A stretch of 64,000 nucleotides of DNA from Halopelagius longus. GTDB lineage: Archaea > Halobacteriota > Halobacteria > Halobacteriales > Haloferacaceae. Positions 1-7,937 of this stretch are shown here, one piece after another. The position numbers were made by a program, and so were the translations under genes. The stretch spans positions 558,001 through 622,000 of the forward strand of contig NZ_FNKQ01000001.1 of the NCBI RefSeq assembly GCF_900100875.1, read 5' to 3'. The notes under the pieces were generated by a model. It had not been told where the DNA came from and searched no databases. It saw nothing but the letters and a program-made list of their open reading frames with translations. Position 1 is the stretch's first letter; each line of letters opens with the position of its first letter.

Positions 1-2139
1 CTCGAACTCGCGGGCGTCGGCGTCGATGCGGTTGAGGTACCCGTTCTCGAGGCTGACCCGTTCGCGCCCTAACTCGAGCAGGCGCTCGAGTTTCTCGTCG
101 AACGACGCCCGCGAGTCGGCCACGATATCGTACAACTCCCGCTGATACCGCTCGTGTTTCTTTCGCTCTTCGATGTTCCGAACGAGTGCGAGCACGAGGT
201 CGCGGCCGTCGAGCGTGATCGTAGAGCCGGTGACCTCCACCGGGAGGTCGTGGCCGTCCTGGTGGCGACAGTGGAGGTCCTCGCTCCACGCCGACCCGTT
301 TCGGCGCACCTCCTCGAGGAACGTGCAGAACGATTCCAGTTCGTCGGGGTGCAGGTCGGACGGACGAAGCGACAGGAGTTCCTCGCGCGCGTAGCCGGTC
401 AGCGCGACGGCCGCGGCGTTCGCGTCCACCAGTTCGGCCGCGTCGGGGTCGAAGATGAGGATGGCCTCGTCGCTCTGCTCGAACACCGTCTCGAACCGGT
501 TCTTCGTCTGGCGGAGTTCGGCTTCGCGCCGCTTTCGCTCGGTGACGTCGTGCGTGACCGCCACCTGAACGGTCGTCCCGTCGGGCCGTTCGAGGGGCGC
601 CGCGTGGGTTTCCATCTGGCGGCGCGTCCCTTCGAGGCCGACGATGTCGAACTCCAAGGTTCCGGTCTCACCGCGGCAGATTCGCTCGTTGAACTCGCGG
701 AACCGCTCGCGGTCCTCGGGCGCTATCAGGTCGTAGACGCACGCGCCGGTCACGTCCGCGCTCGCGTCCGCCTCCACCATCTCCACTCCGGCGGGGTTCA
801 TCTGGAGCAGGGTCCCGTCGGGGGCGACGGTCTTGATGCATTCGGGCGTCGTCTCGATGACCGCGTTCAGGTGCTCCGTTCGCTCGCGGAGTTCGCGCTC
901 GTGCCGTCGACGCTCGAGTTCGTACTTCACCCACTGCCCCATGAGGTGGACGAACGTGCGTTCCGCGTCGGAGACGGAGTCGTCGCGGGGTTCGGTCGAG
1001 ACGAACCAGAACGTCCGGTCCTCGTCCCCGTCCATCTCCAGGTGGGTGCCGAGGTACGACCGCACGCCGAACTCCCGGTAGCAGCGGTTGCCCTCGAAAC
1101 CGGCGTCGACGGGGTCAGTCACGGCGTCGGTGAGGCCGTCTTTCGCCACGATTCGACAGTACGTCTCCGAGAGGTCCGCCCGCGCGCCGGGGACGAGGTG
1201 GTCGTGGTCGCCGCTCACCGCCTCGACTTCGAAGAAGTCGGTGTCCGAGTCCACCTTCGCCAGCCCGCCGACTTCCATGTCGAACCGCTCACAACCCACC
1301 TCGAACAGCGCGTGGAGCTTCTCATCGAACCCGCGGTCGGGGTCGGCCGTGATCTCGTAGCAGGTCCGGAGGAACCGCTCGCGGTCCTGTATCTCCGCCT
1401 TCGCGGCGACTCTGTCCCGAAGCGTCCGGAGTATCCGGTCGTTCTCGCGAGAGAGCGCGTCCTCGCCGAAGAACTCCTCGGGCGGCGTGTAGTAGAAGTT
1501 GTGACACACCGCGCCGTCGTAGATGAGATGCGGGTGACAGCGGACGACGTCCCGGATGGCTTCGGGCGAGAATCGGTCGCGGTTGTACTGACAGATCGCC
1601 AGCGACTCCGTCTCGGCGAACAACTCGTTTATCTTCTGCTCGTACTCCATGAACCGCTCGATCGACGTGTCGCTCTCCGGGACCCACGTCATCTCGGCGA
1701 CGATTCTGAGGGCGGCGTACTCCTCGGTGGCCTCGTCGACGGTGTCGGCGTAGAAGTCGATCATCTCGTCGGCGTCGAACGCGCCGTTCCGGAGGTACGT
1801 CTCCTGGACGGTGGGAAACGACAGGGCGCCGGAGTCGACGGCGGCGTCGACGTCGATACCGCCCTCGCGGAGGACCGCTTTCACCTCCTGTTCGGTACTC
1901 TCGTCGACGACGTACAGGATTCGTTCCCCGCGGTCGAGTCCGTGGCGGACGAACGGGACTGCGGCGGCGAACTTCTCCTCGGGGGTTTCGTAAACGTGGG
2001 CGAAGTGATCGTTGCAGTAGTGGCCGTCGACCTCTTCGACGGGGCCGTCGAACTCCGGGCTGGACTGGAACGCCTCGAGTCCGACCTCGAGGGTCGCCGC
2101 CCCGCCCGTCCGGTCGTTCGAGGAGGCGTGCTTACTCAT
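1..2139 (-). CDS. MEDS/GAF/PAS sensory protein (partial, C-terminus beyond window)
   Basis: The reading frame is open from the ATG at 2139 (MSKHASSNDR) to the left edge, giving 713 codons with no stop. Residues about 28-215 resemble a MEDS (DcmR-type sensory) domain, with YVVDEST and later YTPPEEFFGED before the next domain. A GAF-like domain follows at about 245-410, then two PAS domains at about 418-535 (NAVIETTPECIKTVAPDG) and 545-655 (VFEQSDEAILIFDPD). A second GAF-like domain is just starting at the edge. Haloarchaeal proteins with this order are cytoplasmic signal sensors that end either in a histidine kinase or in a bacterio-opsin-activator-type helix-turn-helix, and the window cannot tell which. 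The gene runs in the same direction as secY and was probably its downstream neighbour before the cassette at 2421-4858 inserted. Confidence 0.8.
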   Translation of the reverse strand, partial: MSKHASSNDRTGGAATLEVGLEAFQSSPEFDGPVEEVDGHYCNDHFAHVYETPEEKFAAAVPFVRHGLDRGERILYVVDESTEQEVKAVLREGGIDVDAAVDSGALSFPTVQETYLRNGAFDADEMIDFYADTVDEATEEYAALRIVAEMTWVPESDTSIERFMEYEQKINELFAETESLAICQYNRDRFSPEAIRDVVRCHPHLIYDGAVCHNFYYTPPEEFFGEDALSRENDRILRTLRDRVAAKAEIQDRERFLRTCYEITADPDRGFDEKLHALFEVGCERFDMEVGGLAKVDSDTDFFEVEAVSGDHDHLVPGARADLSETYCRIVAKDGLTDAVTDPVDAGFEGNRCYREFGVRSYLGTHLEMDGDEDRTFWFVSTEPRDDSVSDAERTFVHLMGQWVKYELERRRHERELRERTEHLNAVIETTPECIKTVAPDGTLLQMNPAGVEMVEADASADVTGACVYDLIAPEDRERFREFNERICRGETGTLEFDIVGLEGTRRQMETHAAPLERPDGTTVQVAVTHDVTERKRREAELRQTKNRFETVFEQSDEAILIFDPDAAELVDANAAAVALTGYAREELLSLRPSDLHPDELESFCTFLEEVRRNGSAWSEDLHCRHQDGHDLPVEVTGSTITLDGRDLVLALVRNIEERKKHERYQRELYDIVADSRASFDEKLERLLELGRERVSLENGYLNRIDADAREFE

Positions 2140-2420
2140 CCAGCCCCCTCCTCGCCGCGTCCGTCACGCGATAGCCACTGAGTGCAGGTGTCGAAACGAT
2201 GTGCGCGTGGTGCTGAGAAGAGACCCGTCCGCTCGTCTGCCGGCCCGGCGGTCGCTATCGAAACCCTATCCATTTAGCGAACAGAGGACAGGGGTAGACA
2301 AAAGGCCATCGCGGTCCGTGTTCTCACAGTTATCGAGCGACGTAACTCGCCTCGGTGAAGAAAAACGAAAATCGGTTCGCGAGGGCTGCCCGCGAAGTAG
2401 TCCGCGTCGGTCGCGGTTAG
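2140..2420. other. Non-coding spacer between the sensor gene and the secY-like repeat
   Basis: No convincing gene is present. The part next to 2420 holds the terminator-like structure listed separately. The part next to 2139 would carry the promoter of the sensor gene, but no clear TATA box stands out at the expected distance. Confidence 0.6.
2357..2395 (-). terminator. Probable ancestral secY terminator, now separated from secY
   Basis: Read on the minus strand, a G+C-rich hairpin (arms 2378-2385 and 2389-2394, with one bulged base) is followed by the T-rich tract complementary to 2359-2370. It lies about 25 bases beyond the secY-like stop codon in the left direct repeat. This is where a terminator would be expected if secY once ended there. 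Confidence 0.5.
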
Positions 2421-2440
2421 TCGCCGAACATCTGGCGCAT
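2418..2440 (-). repeat. Left copy of the secY 3'-end direct repeat (att-like)
   Basis: On the minus strand this reads as the last seven codons of SecY (MRQMFGD) plus a TAA stop. The 20 bases at 2421-2440 (tcgccgaacatctggcgcat) are identical to 4859-4878. The flanking tta is shared, with one mismatch (g at 2420, a at 4858) that changes Asp GAC to GAT silently. The similarity stops at 2441, so this is a fragment and not a second secY. Confidence 0.85.
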
Positions 2441-2722
2441 GATAGGTGTGCCCTCAACATATCTCTAATAAACCGGACTATATTGCCGGTATCACTTCCT
2501 TTGGTGGGCTGTATACTAGTCTTGAACGGGATAAGCGATTTCCGTACGTTCATGGACTGTCTTCAATTTCTGTAAGTATGTTCGGTCTCGTGAGGGTACG
2601 CAGCGGGATCATCTATTGTTGGAGCGATGGTGGATGGTGTGAATTTAGTAACCGAAGTGACTGACCAATTATAGGCAGTCGCCGTCGAGGTGAAGAGTTG
2701 TTCCCTCGTCAGAGAACCCTGC
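2441..2722. other. A+T-rich non-coding left part of the cassette
   Basis: No gene can be supported in these 282 bases. A short inverted repeat (2472-2476 with 2486-2490, accgg and ccggt) is present and could be a terminator for the three-gene operon or an integration-associated site. Nothing else stands out. Confidence 0.4.
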
Positions 2723-3625
2723 TCAGATGAAGTGAACGACGATAATAAGAACGAGGGTGACGACGTGGACCCGCGGCATTAGTCGGTCACTCGCATTCTC
2801 TCGGTACCGACGGATGAAGGTGTCGTCACCCTCCTGTTCGTCTGAGTCTGATATATCTCTTTGTCTCTTCATGCGTGCTAGGTAGTACCGGCTCGGGTCA
2901 ACCTCACGGAACGCCGCCATGGTAAGGGGGACAGCGAGCAGCATGAACCCAATATAACAAATCAGGATTAGCCCAGCTACCTCCTGTCGTGTTGCAGATA
3001 ACGTCATCCCAGCCAGCATCATCGGACTATCGGCAGGGGTCTGAAGTACCTCGCCAACGAGAAGTGCCCCACCGGCTATGGCGAGACCGACAAACTGCGC
3101 TGGCAAATGGACCTGGTCGGCAGCAGTAACGGCTACTTGGACGACCTCCCTCTGCGCCGACTTATTCCCTGTAATCTCATCAACTGCCCTATCGTTGAGT
3201 TCGACCGGAGTTGGCACGTTCCCCTCTCTACCACCAGCACCTGTCTCGTCGTCACCACCTCTCACCTCGCCTCCGTCAGCCGTCTGATTCCTATCGTCAT
3301 CATCGCTACCGGCGTCACTATCACCATTTGGAGTCTCCTGGGATTCACCTTCGGTGTCAGTGGGGGACTCCGGGCCTGCAGTCTGTTCTTCGTAGAGGTC
3401 CTCGAATGGAAGTCCATGAATCTGGATGATTCTTCGCAGAGCCGTCGGTGCATGATCTCCCGCTGGGCCGTCGACGCTCAGGATATTTCTCCCCTCTAGC
3501 GAGAGGTATCCCAGCAGCACGACAAAAGGTATCAGTTGAATCGCGAACAGCACCCATCCATCACTCCCAGTACACGAACCTGTCGTCCCCTGACTTAGTG
3601 GCTGAAGAACGGATCCAACGTCCAT
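2723..3625 (-). CDS. Four-helix membrane protein of unknown function (cassette gene 3)
   Basis: This 300-residue protein has no recognised family. One hydrophobic helix lies near the N-terminus (about 23-43). It is followed by a long acidic linker (about 75-130, full of D, E, G and S). Three more helices lie at about 170-195, 210-235 and at the extreme C-terminus (VTLVLIIVVHFI). The linker next to the first helix is probably soluble. The start codon overlaps the end of the Cys-rich gene upstream by 31 bases, so the two are almost certainly translated from one transcript. Codon choice is less G+C biased than in the flanking genes, consistent with transfer. Function is unknown; a membrane-anchored partner of the upstream proteins is only a guess. 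Confidence 0.6.
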   Translation of the reverse strand: MDVGSVLQPLSQGTTGSCTGSDGWVLFAIQLIPFVVLLGYLSLEGRNILSVDGPAGDHAPTALRRIIQIHGLPFEDLYEEQTAGPESPTDTEGESQETPNGDSDAGSDDDDRNQTADGGEVRGGDDETGAGGREGNVPTPVELNDRAVDEITGNKSAQREVVQVAVTAADQVHLPAQFVGLAIAGGALLVGEVLQTPADSPMMLAGMTLSATRQEVAGLILICYIGFMLLAVPLTMAAFREVDPSRYYLARMKRQRDISDSDEQEGDDTFIRRYRENASDRLMPRVHVVTLVLIIVVHFI

Positions 3626-4104
3626 TTTGTCGAAAATGGTGGCTTATTACTACCTGGCGTTTTGTAGCTCACGTTGAACTGGACAGGCTCTTGGTTATTG
3701 GAATTGGTGCAATTACCGTTGTTCTGTATTGTGAACACTATACGCCCGTACTCGTACGAATCGAGAATGAAGTCGTCATTCGGTGGGCTGACGGACAGAC
3801 ATCCCGGAGAAGTTGTGTTAATGAATACCTTCTGACGTCCTGGATCCCAGAAGGCTACCTCCACACAGACTTCTATTTCATCCGGGCTGATCGTCTGACA
3901 GTGGTCATCGCAGTTCCCCATCGTTGTCCCCTCGCCCTTATACTTGGAGTTCGTGTGCTTGCCCTTTCGCGTGCAGCAGGCGACACCCGATGTCCACCCC
4001 GAGAGCTGATTCAACCGGATGCCCTTTCCCGGTGGCGTTGAGTTCTCGTCTGACGAGTTGTCACACCAACACTCCGAATACCCTTGTGACAGCTGGCCCA
4101 TCAT
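3595..4104 (-). CDS. Cys-rich protein of unknown function (cassette gene 2)
   Basis: This 169-residue protein starts at one of two adjacent ATGs (4104 or 4101); the frame also extends to an upstream TTG at 4128. It contains nine cysteines, in a CWC pair, a CC pair, a CDDHC motif and three further singles, which is unusual for a haloarchaeal cytoplasmic protein. The C-terminal half reads like a beta-sandwich (GRIVFTIQNNGNC and VQFNVSYKTPG, similar in style to CARDB/Ig-like folds). No signal peptide is evident. The gene sits 36 bases after gene 1 and overlaps gene 3, so it is the middle of an operon. Metal binding or disulfide cross-linking are possible roles, but neither is shown. Confidence 0.55.
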   Translation of the reverse strand: MMGQLSQGYSECWCDNSSDENSTPPGKGIRLNQLSGWTSGVACCTRKGKHTNSKYKGEGTTMGNCDDHCQTISPDEIEVCVEVAFWDPGRQKVFINTTSPGCLSVSPPNDDFILDSYEYGRIVFTIQNNGNCTNSNNQEPVQFNVSYKTPGSNKPPFSTKWTLDPFFSH

Positions 4105-4140
4105 AACTCTTAGTGACAACTCCCACAAGTATCAACGTTT

Positions 4141-4698
4141 TCAAGCGTTATCAAATAGATAAGTCGAGACCTCTTGGGGGTCTATGGGTTCGATCGTCGC
4201 TGGTGGGACAACTTCGAGATACCACGCGATGATGGAACTATCGTGTGCCTTCCGGTCGATTTCAAGAGCGAACGTATGCAGACCGTCGGCAGAGAGTTCC
4301 CCGAGAAGCTCCCTATCAGGGGTGTTGAGCCAATGAACCCGAATTACGTCGTCTGCGTTCACAAGCTCGACGGTCCCAAGTGGCTCAGCGTCCGTCCGAT
4401 CTTCTATGAGGTCCCTGAATAATGTTCGTATCTTTGAATGGTCAACAGGAACTCCATGTTCATCAAACAGGCGGACAGGCTTGAAGGGACTGGCTACCTG
4501 CGCTGGACGATCGCTAGATGGGTGGTGCGCCAACAAGAAGTCCTCGATCGATGTCTCTGTGTTCCATCGATAGCCAACGATGTCTTCGTCCGTCACCGAC
4601 TTCGACCGAAGCTCCGTTCCATTGAGGGAGTAGACCTCTCGTTCAATTGGACGCTCTGGGTCTGGCACAGAGCGAACGGGATGGGGTTGATGGGGCAT
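4141..4698 (-). CDS. Unknown soluble protein (cassette gene 1)
   Basis: This 185-residue protein matches no family that I recognise. It starts with an ATG at 4698 (MPHQPHPVRSVPDPE) and has no membrane segment or signal peptide. It looks like a compact alpha/beta protein with a C-terminal beta-rich section (FALEIDRKAHDSSIIAWYLEV). It is the first gene of the three-gene cassette operon. A TATA-like TTTTTTAA on the minus strand, about 50 bases upstream, is a plausible promoter. Its A and T content is higher than that of the ribosomal genes next door. Confidence 0.55.
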   Translation of the reverse strand: MPHQPHPVRSVPDPERPIEREVYSLNGTELRSKSVTDEDIVGYRWNTETSIEDFLLAHHPSSDRPAQVASPFKPVRLFDEHGVPVDHSKIRTLFRDLIEDRTDAEPLGTVELVNADDVIRVHWLNTPDRELLGELSADGLHTFALEIDRKAHDSSIIAWYLEVVPPATIEPIDPQEVSTYLFDNA

Positions 4699-4745
4699 GG
4701 GATTGGTAGGATCGCCTCGCGACTGTGGGTACCTATTTGTAGGCC

Positions 4746-4758
4746 TAGTTAAAAAACT
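4746..4758 (-). promoter_or_regulatory. Probable promoter of the cassette operon
   Basis: Minus-strand AGTTTTTTAACTA is the only clear TATA-like sequence upstream of the first cassette gene. It would place a transcript start near 4722, about 24 bases before the ATG at 4698. Confidence 0.4.
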
Positions 4759-4800
4759 TCGTCGGCTGAAACGGCTACTCTGTTCGGTCTGTCAATTACT

Positions 4801-4838
4801 GCAAAAGAAAACGATAATCCGGAAACGTTCTCCGGATT
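4801..4838 (-). terminator. Present secY terminator, inside the cassette
   Basis: Seventeen bases beyond the secY stop on the minus strand, a hairpin with arms AATCCGG (4816-4822) and CCGGATT (4832-4838) precedes a T-rich tract complementary to 4801-4813. Because it lies inside the direct repeats, the cassette appears to have brought its own terminator for the interrupted gene. Confidence 0.65.
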
Positions 4839-4854
4839 GCTGCGTTAGTGTTGC

Positions 4855-6321
4855 TTAATCGCCGAACATCTGGCGCATCATCGGGTGCATCTCCATGAGC
4901 TGCTCCTCTGCGATCTCCTCGTACAGCTTGTACGTGATGGAGACCGTAAGCAGCAGTCCCGTACCGGAGACTTGGCCGATGGTGCCCAGCATGTTCGCCA
5001 TGACCGCGAGCAGACCGACGAGCGCGCCGCCGATGACGGTCACCTGCGGGATGTACCGCTCCATCACCTTCTCTATGACCTGCGGGTTGCGTCGGAAGCC
5101 GGGAATCTGCATCCCGGAGTTCTGGATCTGCTTTGCGGTCGATTCCGGACCCATCCCCGTCGTCTCGACCCAGAAGATGGCGAACACCGCGCCGCCGACG
5201 ATCATGAACGTCAGGTCGATGAGCACGCGGACGATGATCTGGGCGGGGTCCGCGGAGGTGAACCCGAGGAACCACATCCAGTCGGCCCGCGATTGGATGG
5301 GCGCGAGGTAGTAGAACAGGCCGCCGGTGACCTGTCCGCCGTTGTACGCGCCGAGCCACGCCGGCATCCCGCTCCACGAGCTGTTCAGGAACTGACCCAG
5401 GAACTGGATGTTCGCCTGAAGCGCGCGGACGAGGATCATCGGCAGGACGCTCGCGTAGATGAGCTTCACCGGGAAGCGACCGCGGGCGCCCTTCACGCGG
5501 GCGTGCGAGAGGGGTATCTCCACGCGGACGCTCTCCGCGTACACGACGATTGCGAAGATGAGCACCGTCGTGATGAGCGCGAGCAGCTGGCCCTGTCCGA
5601 GGAAGATGTCGGACAGACCGCCCGGCGAGAGCGGCGACCCGATGTCGGTCGCACCCGTGAGGATGCCGACCCACGTCGGGAAGAAGCCGGAGTTCCCGCC
5701 GAGGGCTTCCCAGCTGAACAGCCCGGCGACGAGCTGTTGGCTCACGCCTGCGATGATGAACAGTCCGACGCCGGACCCGACCCCCCACTTGCTCACGATT
5801 TCGTCCATGAACAGGATGAGGATGCCGCCGACGAACATCTGAGCGAAGATGAGCGTCTTCACGCCCCCGACGCCGATGCCCAGCGACTGTGCGATGGACT
5901 GGTCGGCGGGCAGGAATCCGCCCGCGAACACCATCGGCAGACCGGTCAGACAGATCATCACGACGACCAGCAGCTTCTGCAGGCCCTGATAGAGCACTTG
6001 GTCGCGCGGGTCGTCGGTGTCGAGTCCTAGCAGGTCGGCCCCACCCAACAGCTGCAGGACGATGCTCGCCGTGACGATGGGACCGATACCTAACTGCAGT
6101 ATCGAGCCCTGCTGTCCAGCGAGGATACTACGGAACTGTCCGAACAAGTCGGTCGATGATGTCGTGTCCAGTCCGAATAGTGTGACGTTCGTGAGGAAAA
6201 AATACATCACGAGAATGCCAGCTGTCCACGCGAGCTTCCGGCGGAACGGGACGTGTCCCTCCGGACGCGCGACTGCGGGCATTCGCGTCAGCACCGGTTC
6301 GGCGGCCTCCTTCCATCCCAT
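4855..6321 (-). CDS. secY: Protein translocase subunit SecY
   Basis: This 488-residue protein is the central channel of the Sec translocon (Sec61-alpha homologue), which moves unfolded proteins across or into the cytoplasmic membrane. The start MGWKEAAEPVLTRMP, just after the uL15 stop, gives the usual archaeal length; longer forms of the frame run into uL15. About ten hydrophobic helices follow, beginning with LAWTAGILVMYFFLTNVTLF, and the plug-region sequence is typical. SecY ends the ribosomal operon, as in most archaea. Its last seven codons form the right-hand copy of the direct repeat described at 4856-4878, so the stop codon itself may have been supplied by the integrated cassette without changing the protein. 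Confidence 0.97.
   Translation of the reverse strand: MGWKEAAEPVLTRMPAVARPEGHVPFRRKLAWTAGILVMYFFLTNVTLFGLDTTSSTDLFGQFRSILAGQQGSILQLGIGPIVTASIVLQLLGGADLLGLDTDDPRDQVLYQGLQKLLVVVMICLTGLPMVFAGGFLPADQSIAQSLGIGVGGVKTLIFAQMFVGGILILFMDEIVSKWGVGSGVGLFIIAGVSQQLVAGLFSWEALGGNSGFFPTWVGILTGATDIGSPLSPGGLSDIFLGQGQLLALITTVLIFAIVVYAESVRVEIPLSHARVKGARGRFPVKLIYASVLPMILVRALQANIQFLGQFLNSSWSGMPAWLGAYNGGQVTGGLFYYLAPIQSRADWMWFLGFTSADPAQIIVRVLIDLTFMIVGGAVFAIFWVETTGMGPESTAKQIQNSGMQIPGFRRNPQVIEKVMERYIPQVTVIGGALVGLLAVMANMLGTIGQVSGTGLLLTVSITYKLYEEIAEEQLMEMHPMMRQMFGD
4856..4878 (-). repeat. Right copy of the secY 3'-end direct repeat (att-like)
   Basis: This copy is the genuine secY terminus. Bases 4859-4878 are identical to 2421-2440. 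Codon-level similarity ends immediately upstream: the left copy diverges at the first base beyond the repeat. Confidence 0.85.
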
Positions 6322-6322
6322 G

Positions 6323-6829
6323 TTACTCTTCCGAGCCTTCCTCGTCGGTGTTGTTATCTTCTTCGACTTCGTCCTCGGCGGCTTTTTCGGCGCGTTCGGA
6401 GAGCTCAGCGCTTCCGTCGGCCGATTCGATGAGTTCGACCGCACCGGCGGTGAACGCGTCGGCGACGACGTGCAGCTCCTGTCGGACCTGTCCGCCGCCG
6501 AGCACTTTCACCACGTCCGCCTCGTAGCCGTCCTCGGCCACGTCGCGGGCGTCGATATGGTACGCGTCGCCGTCTTGCTCCGCGACGCCGTCGGCCGCGA
6601 GCAGTGCGGCGTCCTCGTCCAGCTTCTGGACCTTCACTTCGACGACGGTGTCTTGGGCGTCTTCCGGGCGCTTGAAGCCGTGTTTCCCGAGCGGTTCGTA
6701 GTTGTGGAACTCGTGTTTGGCGCGTCCCGCGCGGCCGCGGCCGCCGCGGTGACCGGCACCGCGCCGGTTCTTGTGCGTGCCGCCGCCGTGGGTGCGAGAC
6801 CCGCGCTGGCGTCGTTTCTTGGACGTCAT
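6323..6829 (-). CDS. rpl15: Ribosomal protein uL15
   Basis: This 168-residue large-subunit protein binds 23S rRNA near the central protuberance. It starts at MTSKKRRQRGSRTHGGGTHKN, and the Gly/Arg/Lys-rich N-terminus (GAGHRGGRGRAGRAKHE) is diagnostic. The C-terminal tail is very acidic, as is common in halophiles. The start overlaps the end of uL30 by four bases (ATGA), and secY follows after one base. Confidence 0.97.
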   Translation of the reverse strand: MTSKKRRQRGSRTHGGGTHKNRRGAGHRGGRGRAGRAKHEFHNYEPLGKHGFKRPEDAQDTVVEVKVQKLDEDAALLAADGVAEQDGDAYHIDARDVAEDGYEADVVKVLGGGQVRQELHVVADAFTAGAVELIESADGSAELSERAEKAAEDEVEEDNNTDEEGSEE

Positions 6830-7290
6830 CGCATATCCTCCAGCAGTTCGTTTATCTGCTCTGTGGTGTGCTTTCCGAGTTGGCCACCCTCCTTGGTGAC
6901 GTGCTTCTGGCCTCGGTGGCCGCCGCGCGGCGGGTGAAGCCGGAGCACCGGCGAGACTCCCTGCTCGCGGAGCGTCGTCTCCTCGTCGACGAGCGCCTGC
7001 GCGAGCGCCGAGAGGTCGTCGTAGTCGGTGTTCTCGGAGACCCACTCGTCGTCCACGTCGGCGGAGCCCTCCTCGGGCTCGGCGCGCTTTCGCAGCACGG
7101 TCTCGACCGCGTCCACGGTGGGTTCACCGTGGGCGACGTAGTCGTTGACCTTCGTTATCATGCCGCGGTACGTCTCCGTCTCCGGAACGAACGTACAGTG
7201 GTTGACGCTGTGGACGTTCAGCATCTTCAGCGTGTCGCGGACGGCGTCGCTCATGTTGACGTCGCCGCGGAGTTGGACGATAGCCTGCAT
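6826..7290 (-). CDS. rpl30: Ribosomal protein uL30
   Basis: This is the archaeal-type long form (154 residues), starting [22 protein letters not shown] ferredoxin-like core is followed by the extended C-terminal part (LRLHPPRGGHRGQK). It overlaps uS5 by one base and uL15 by four, so it is translationally coupled within the operon. Confidence 0.97.
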   Translation of the reverse strand: MQAIVQLRGDVNMSDAVRDTLKMLNVHSVNHCTFVPETETYRGMITKVNDYVAHGEPTVDAVETVLRKRAEPEEGSADVDDEWVSENTDYDDLSALAQALVDEETTLREQGVSPVLRLHPPRGGHRGQKHVTKEGGQLGKHTTEQINELLEDMR

Positions 7291-7937
7291 TATTCGTCCG
7301 CCTCCTGCTGAACTCGTCGCGCACGACGGGGCACTCGGGACTGCGACGCGTTCTGCAGCGCGTTGTACGTCGCCTTCGCGAGGTTGACCGTCGTACGGGT
7401 GTTTCCGTTCGAACGGGTCCAGGCGTCCTGCACGCCGGCCAGTTCGAGGATGTTGCGGACCGTCTCGGCGGCCGCGAGGCCGAGACCCTGCGGAGCGGGC
7501 ATGATCTCGACCGTCACGGAGCCGGCCTTACCGGTGGCCTTCCGCGTGAGCGAGTTCACGCCGCCCGCGGAGTCTTCCCACGACCCCGACCCGCGGTCGA
7601 CTTTGATCATGTTGAGCTTCGCCACGCCGATGGCCTTCTGGATGGCCGATCCGACCTGGTCGTCTCGCGCCTCGGCGTAGCCGAGGTAGCCGTCGCGGTT
7701 ACCGACTGCGACGACGCAGCGGAACTTCACGCGCCGACCGGAGTCGGTCATGCGCTGGACCATGTTGATGTCGAGCACCTCGTCGTCCAGTCCGGGGAGG
7801 AGCTGGTCGACGATCTCGGACTCCTTGAGCGGGAGTCCCGTCTCGAGCGCTTGGTCCATGGACGTGACGTCTCCGTTCTGTACCATGCGGCCGAGCCGCG
7901 TGCGCGGCTCCCAGCCGTTGTCGTTACGTTGGCTCAT
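7290..7937 (-). CDS. rps5: Ribosomal protein uS5
   Basis: This 215-residue small-subunit protein helps decoding fidelity and mRNA helicase activity at the entry channel. The double-stranded RNA-binding S5 domain ([22 protein letters not shown]) and the C-terminal alpha/beta domain ([21 protein letters not shown]) are both clear. It overlaps uL18 by four bases. Confidence 0.97.
   Translation of the reverse strand: MSQRNDNGWEPRTRLGRMVQNGDVTSMDQALETGLPLKESEIVDQLLPGLDDEVLDINMVQRMTDSGRRVKFRCVVAVGNRDGYLGYAEARDDQVGSAIQKAIGVAKLNMIKVDRGSGSWEDSAGGVNSLTRKATGKAGSVTVEIMPAPQGLGLAAAETVRNILELAGVQDAWTRSNGNTRTTVNLAKATYNALQNASQSRVPRRARRVQQEADE

Larger units (their letters stand above)
2421..4858. mobile_element. 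Putative 2.4-kb element integrated at the 3' end of secY
   Basis: The segment is bounded by a perfect 20-base direct repeat of the secY terminus, one copy completing secY and the other standing alone at the far end. This is the usual arrangement left by site-specific integration into the 3' end of a gene. The segment is visibly richer in A+T than its surroundings and holds three minus-strand genes unlike anything nearby. No integrase or transposase gene is recognisable, so it would be a non-autonomous or decayed element. Archaeal integrases normally use tRNA genes, although at least one casposon is known at the 3' end of an elongation-factor gene. The integration model is inference; the repeats and the composition change are seen directly. 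Confidence 0.65.

Noticed and set aside
154-2181. Long plus-strand open frame over the sensor gene
   Set aside because: It is the complement of the MEDS/GAF/PAS gene. G+C-rich haloarchaeal DNA routinely leaves long open frames opposite real genes, and this translation has no protein-like domains.
2266-2553. Minus-strand frame of 95 codons crossing the left repeat
   Set aside because: It spans the junction between chromosomal and cassette DNA, so it can only have arisen by insertion, and it has no recognisable content.
2446-2664. Plus-strand frame of 72 codons in the cassette's left part
   Set aside because: No promoter, family match or composition supports a gene.
4885-6030. Long plus-strand frame over secY
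   Set aside because: It is an antisense shadow of secY with a Glu/Arg/His-rich, domain-free translation.
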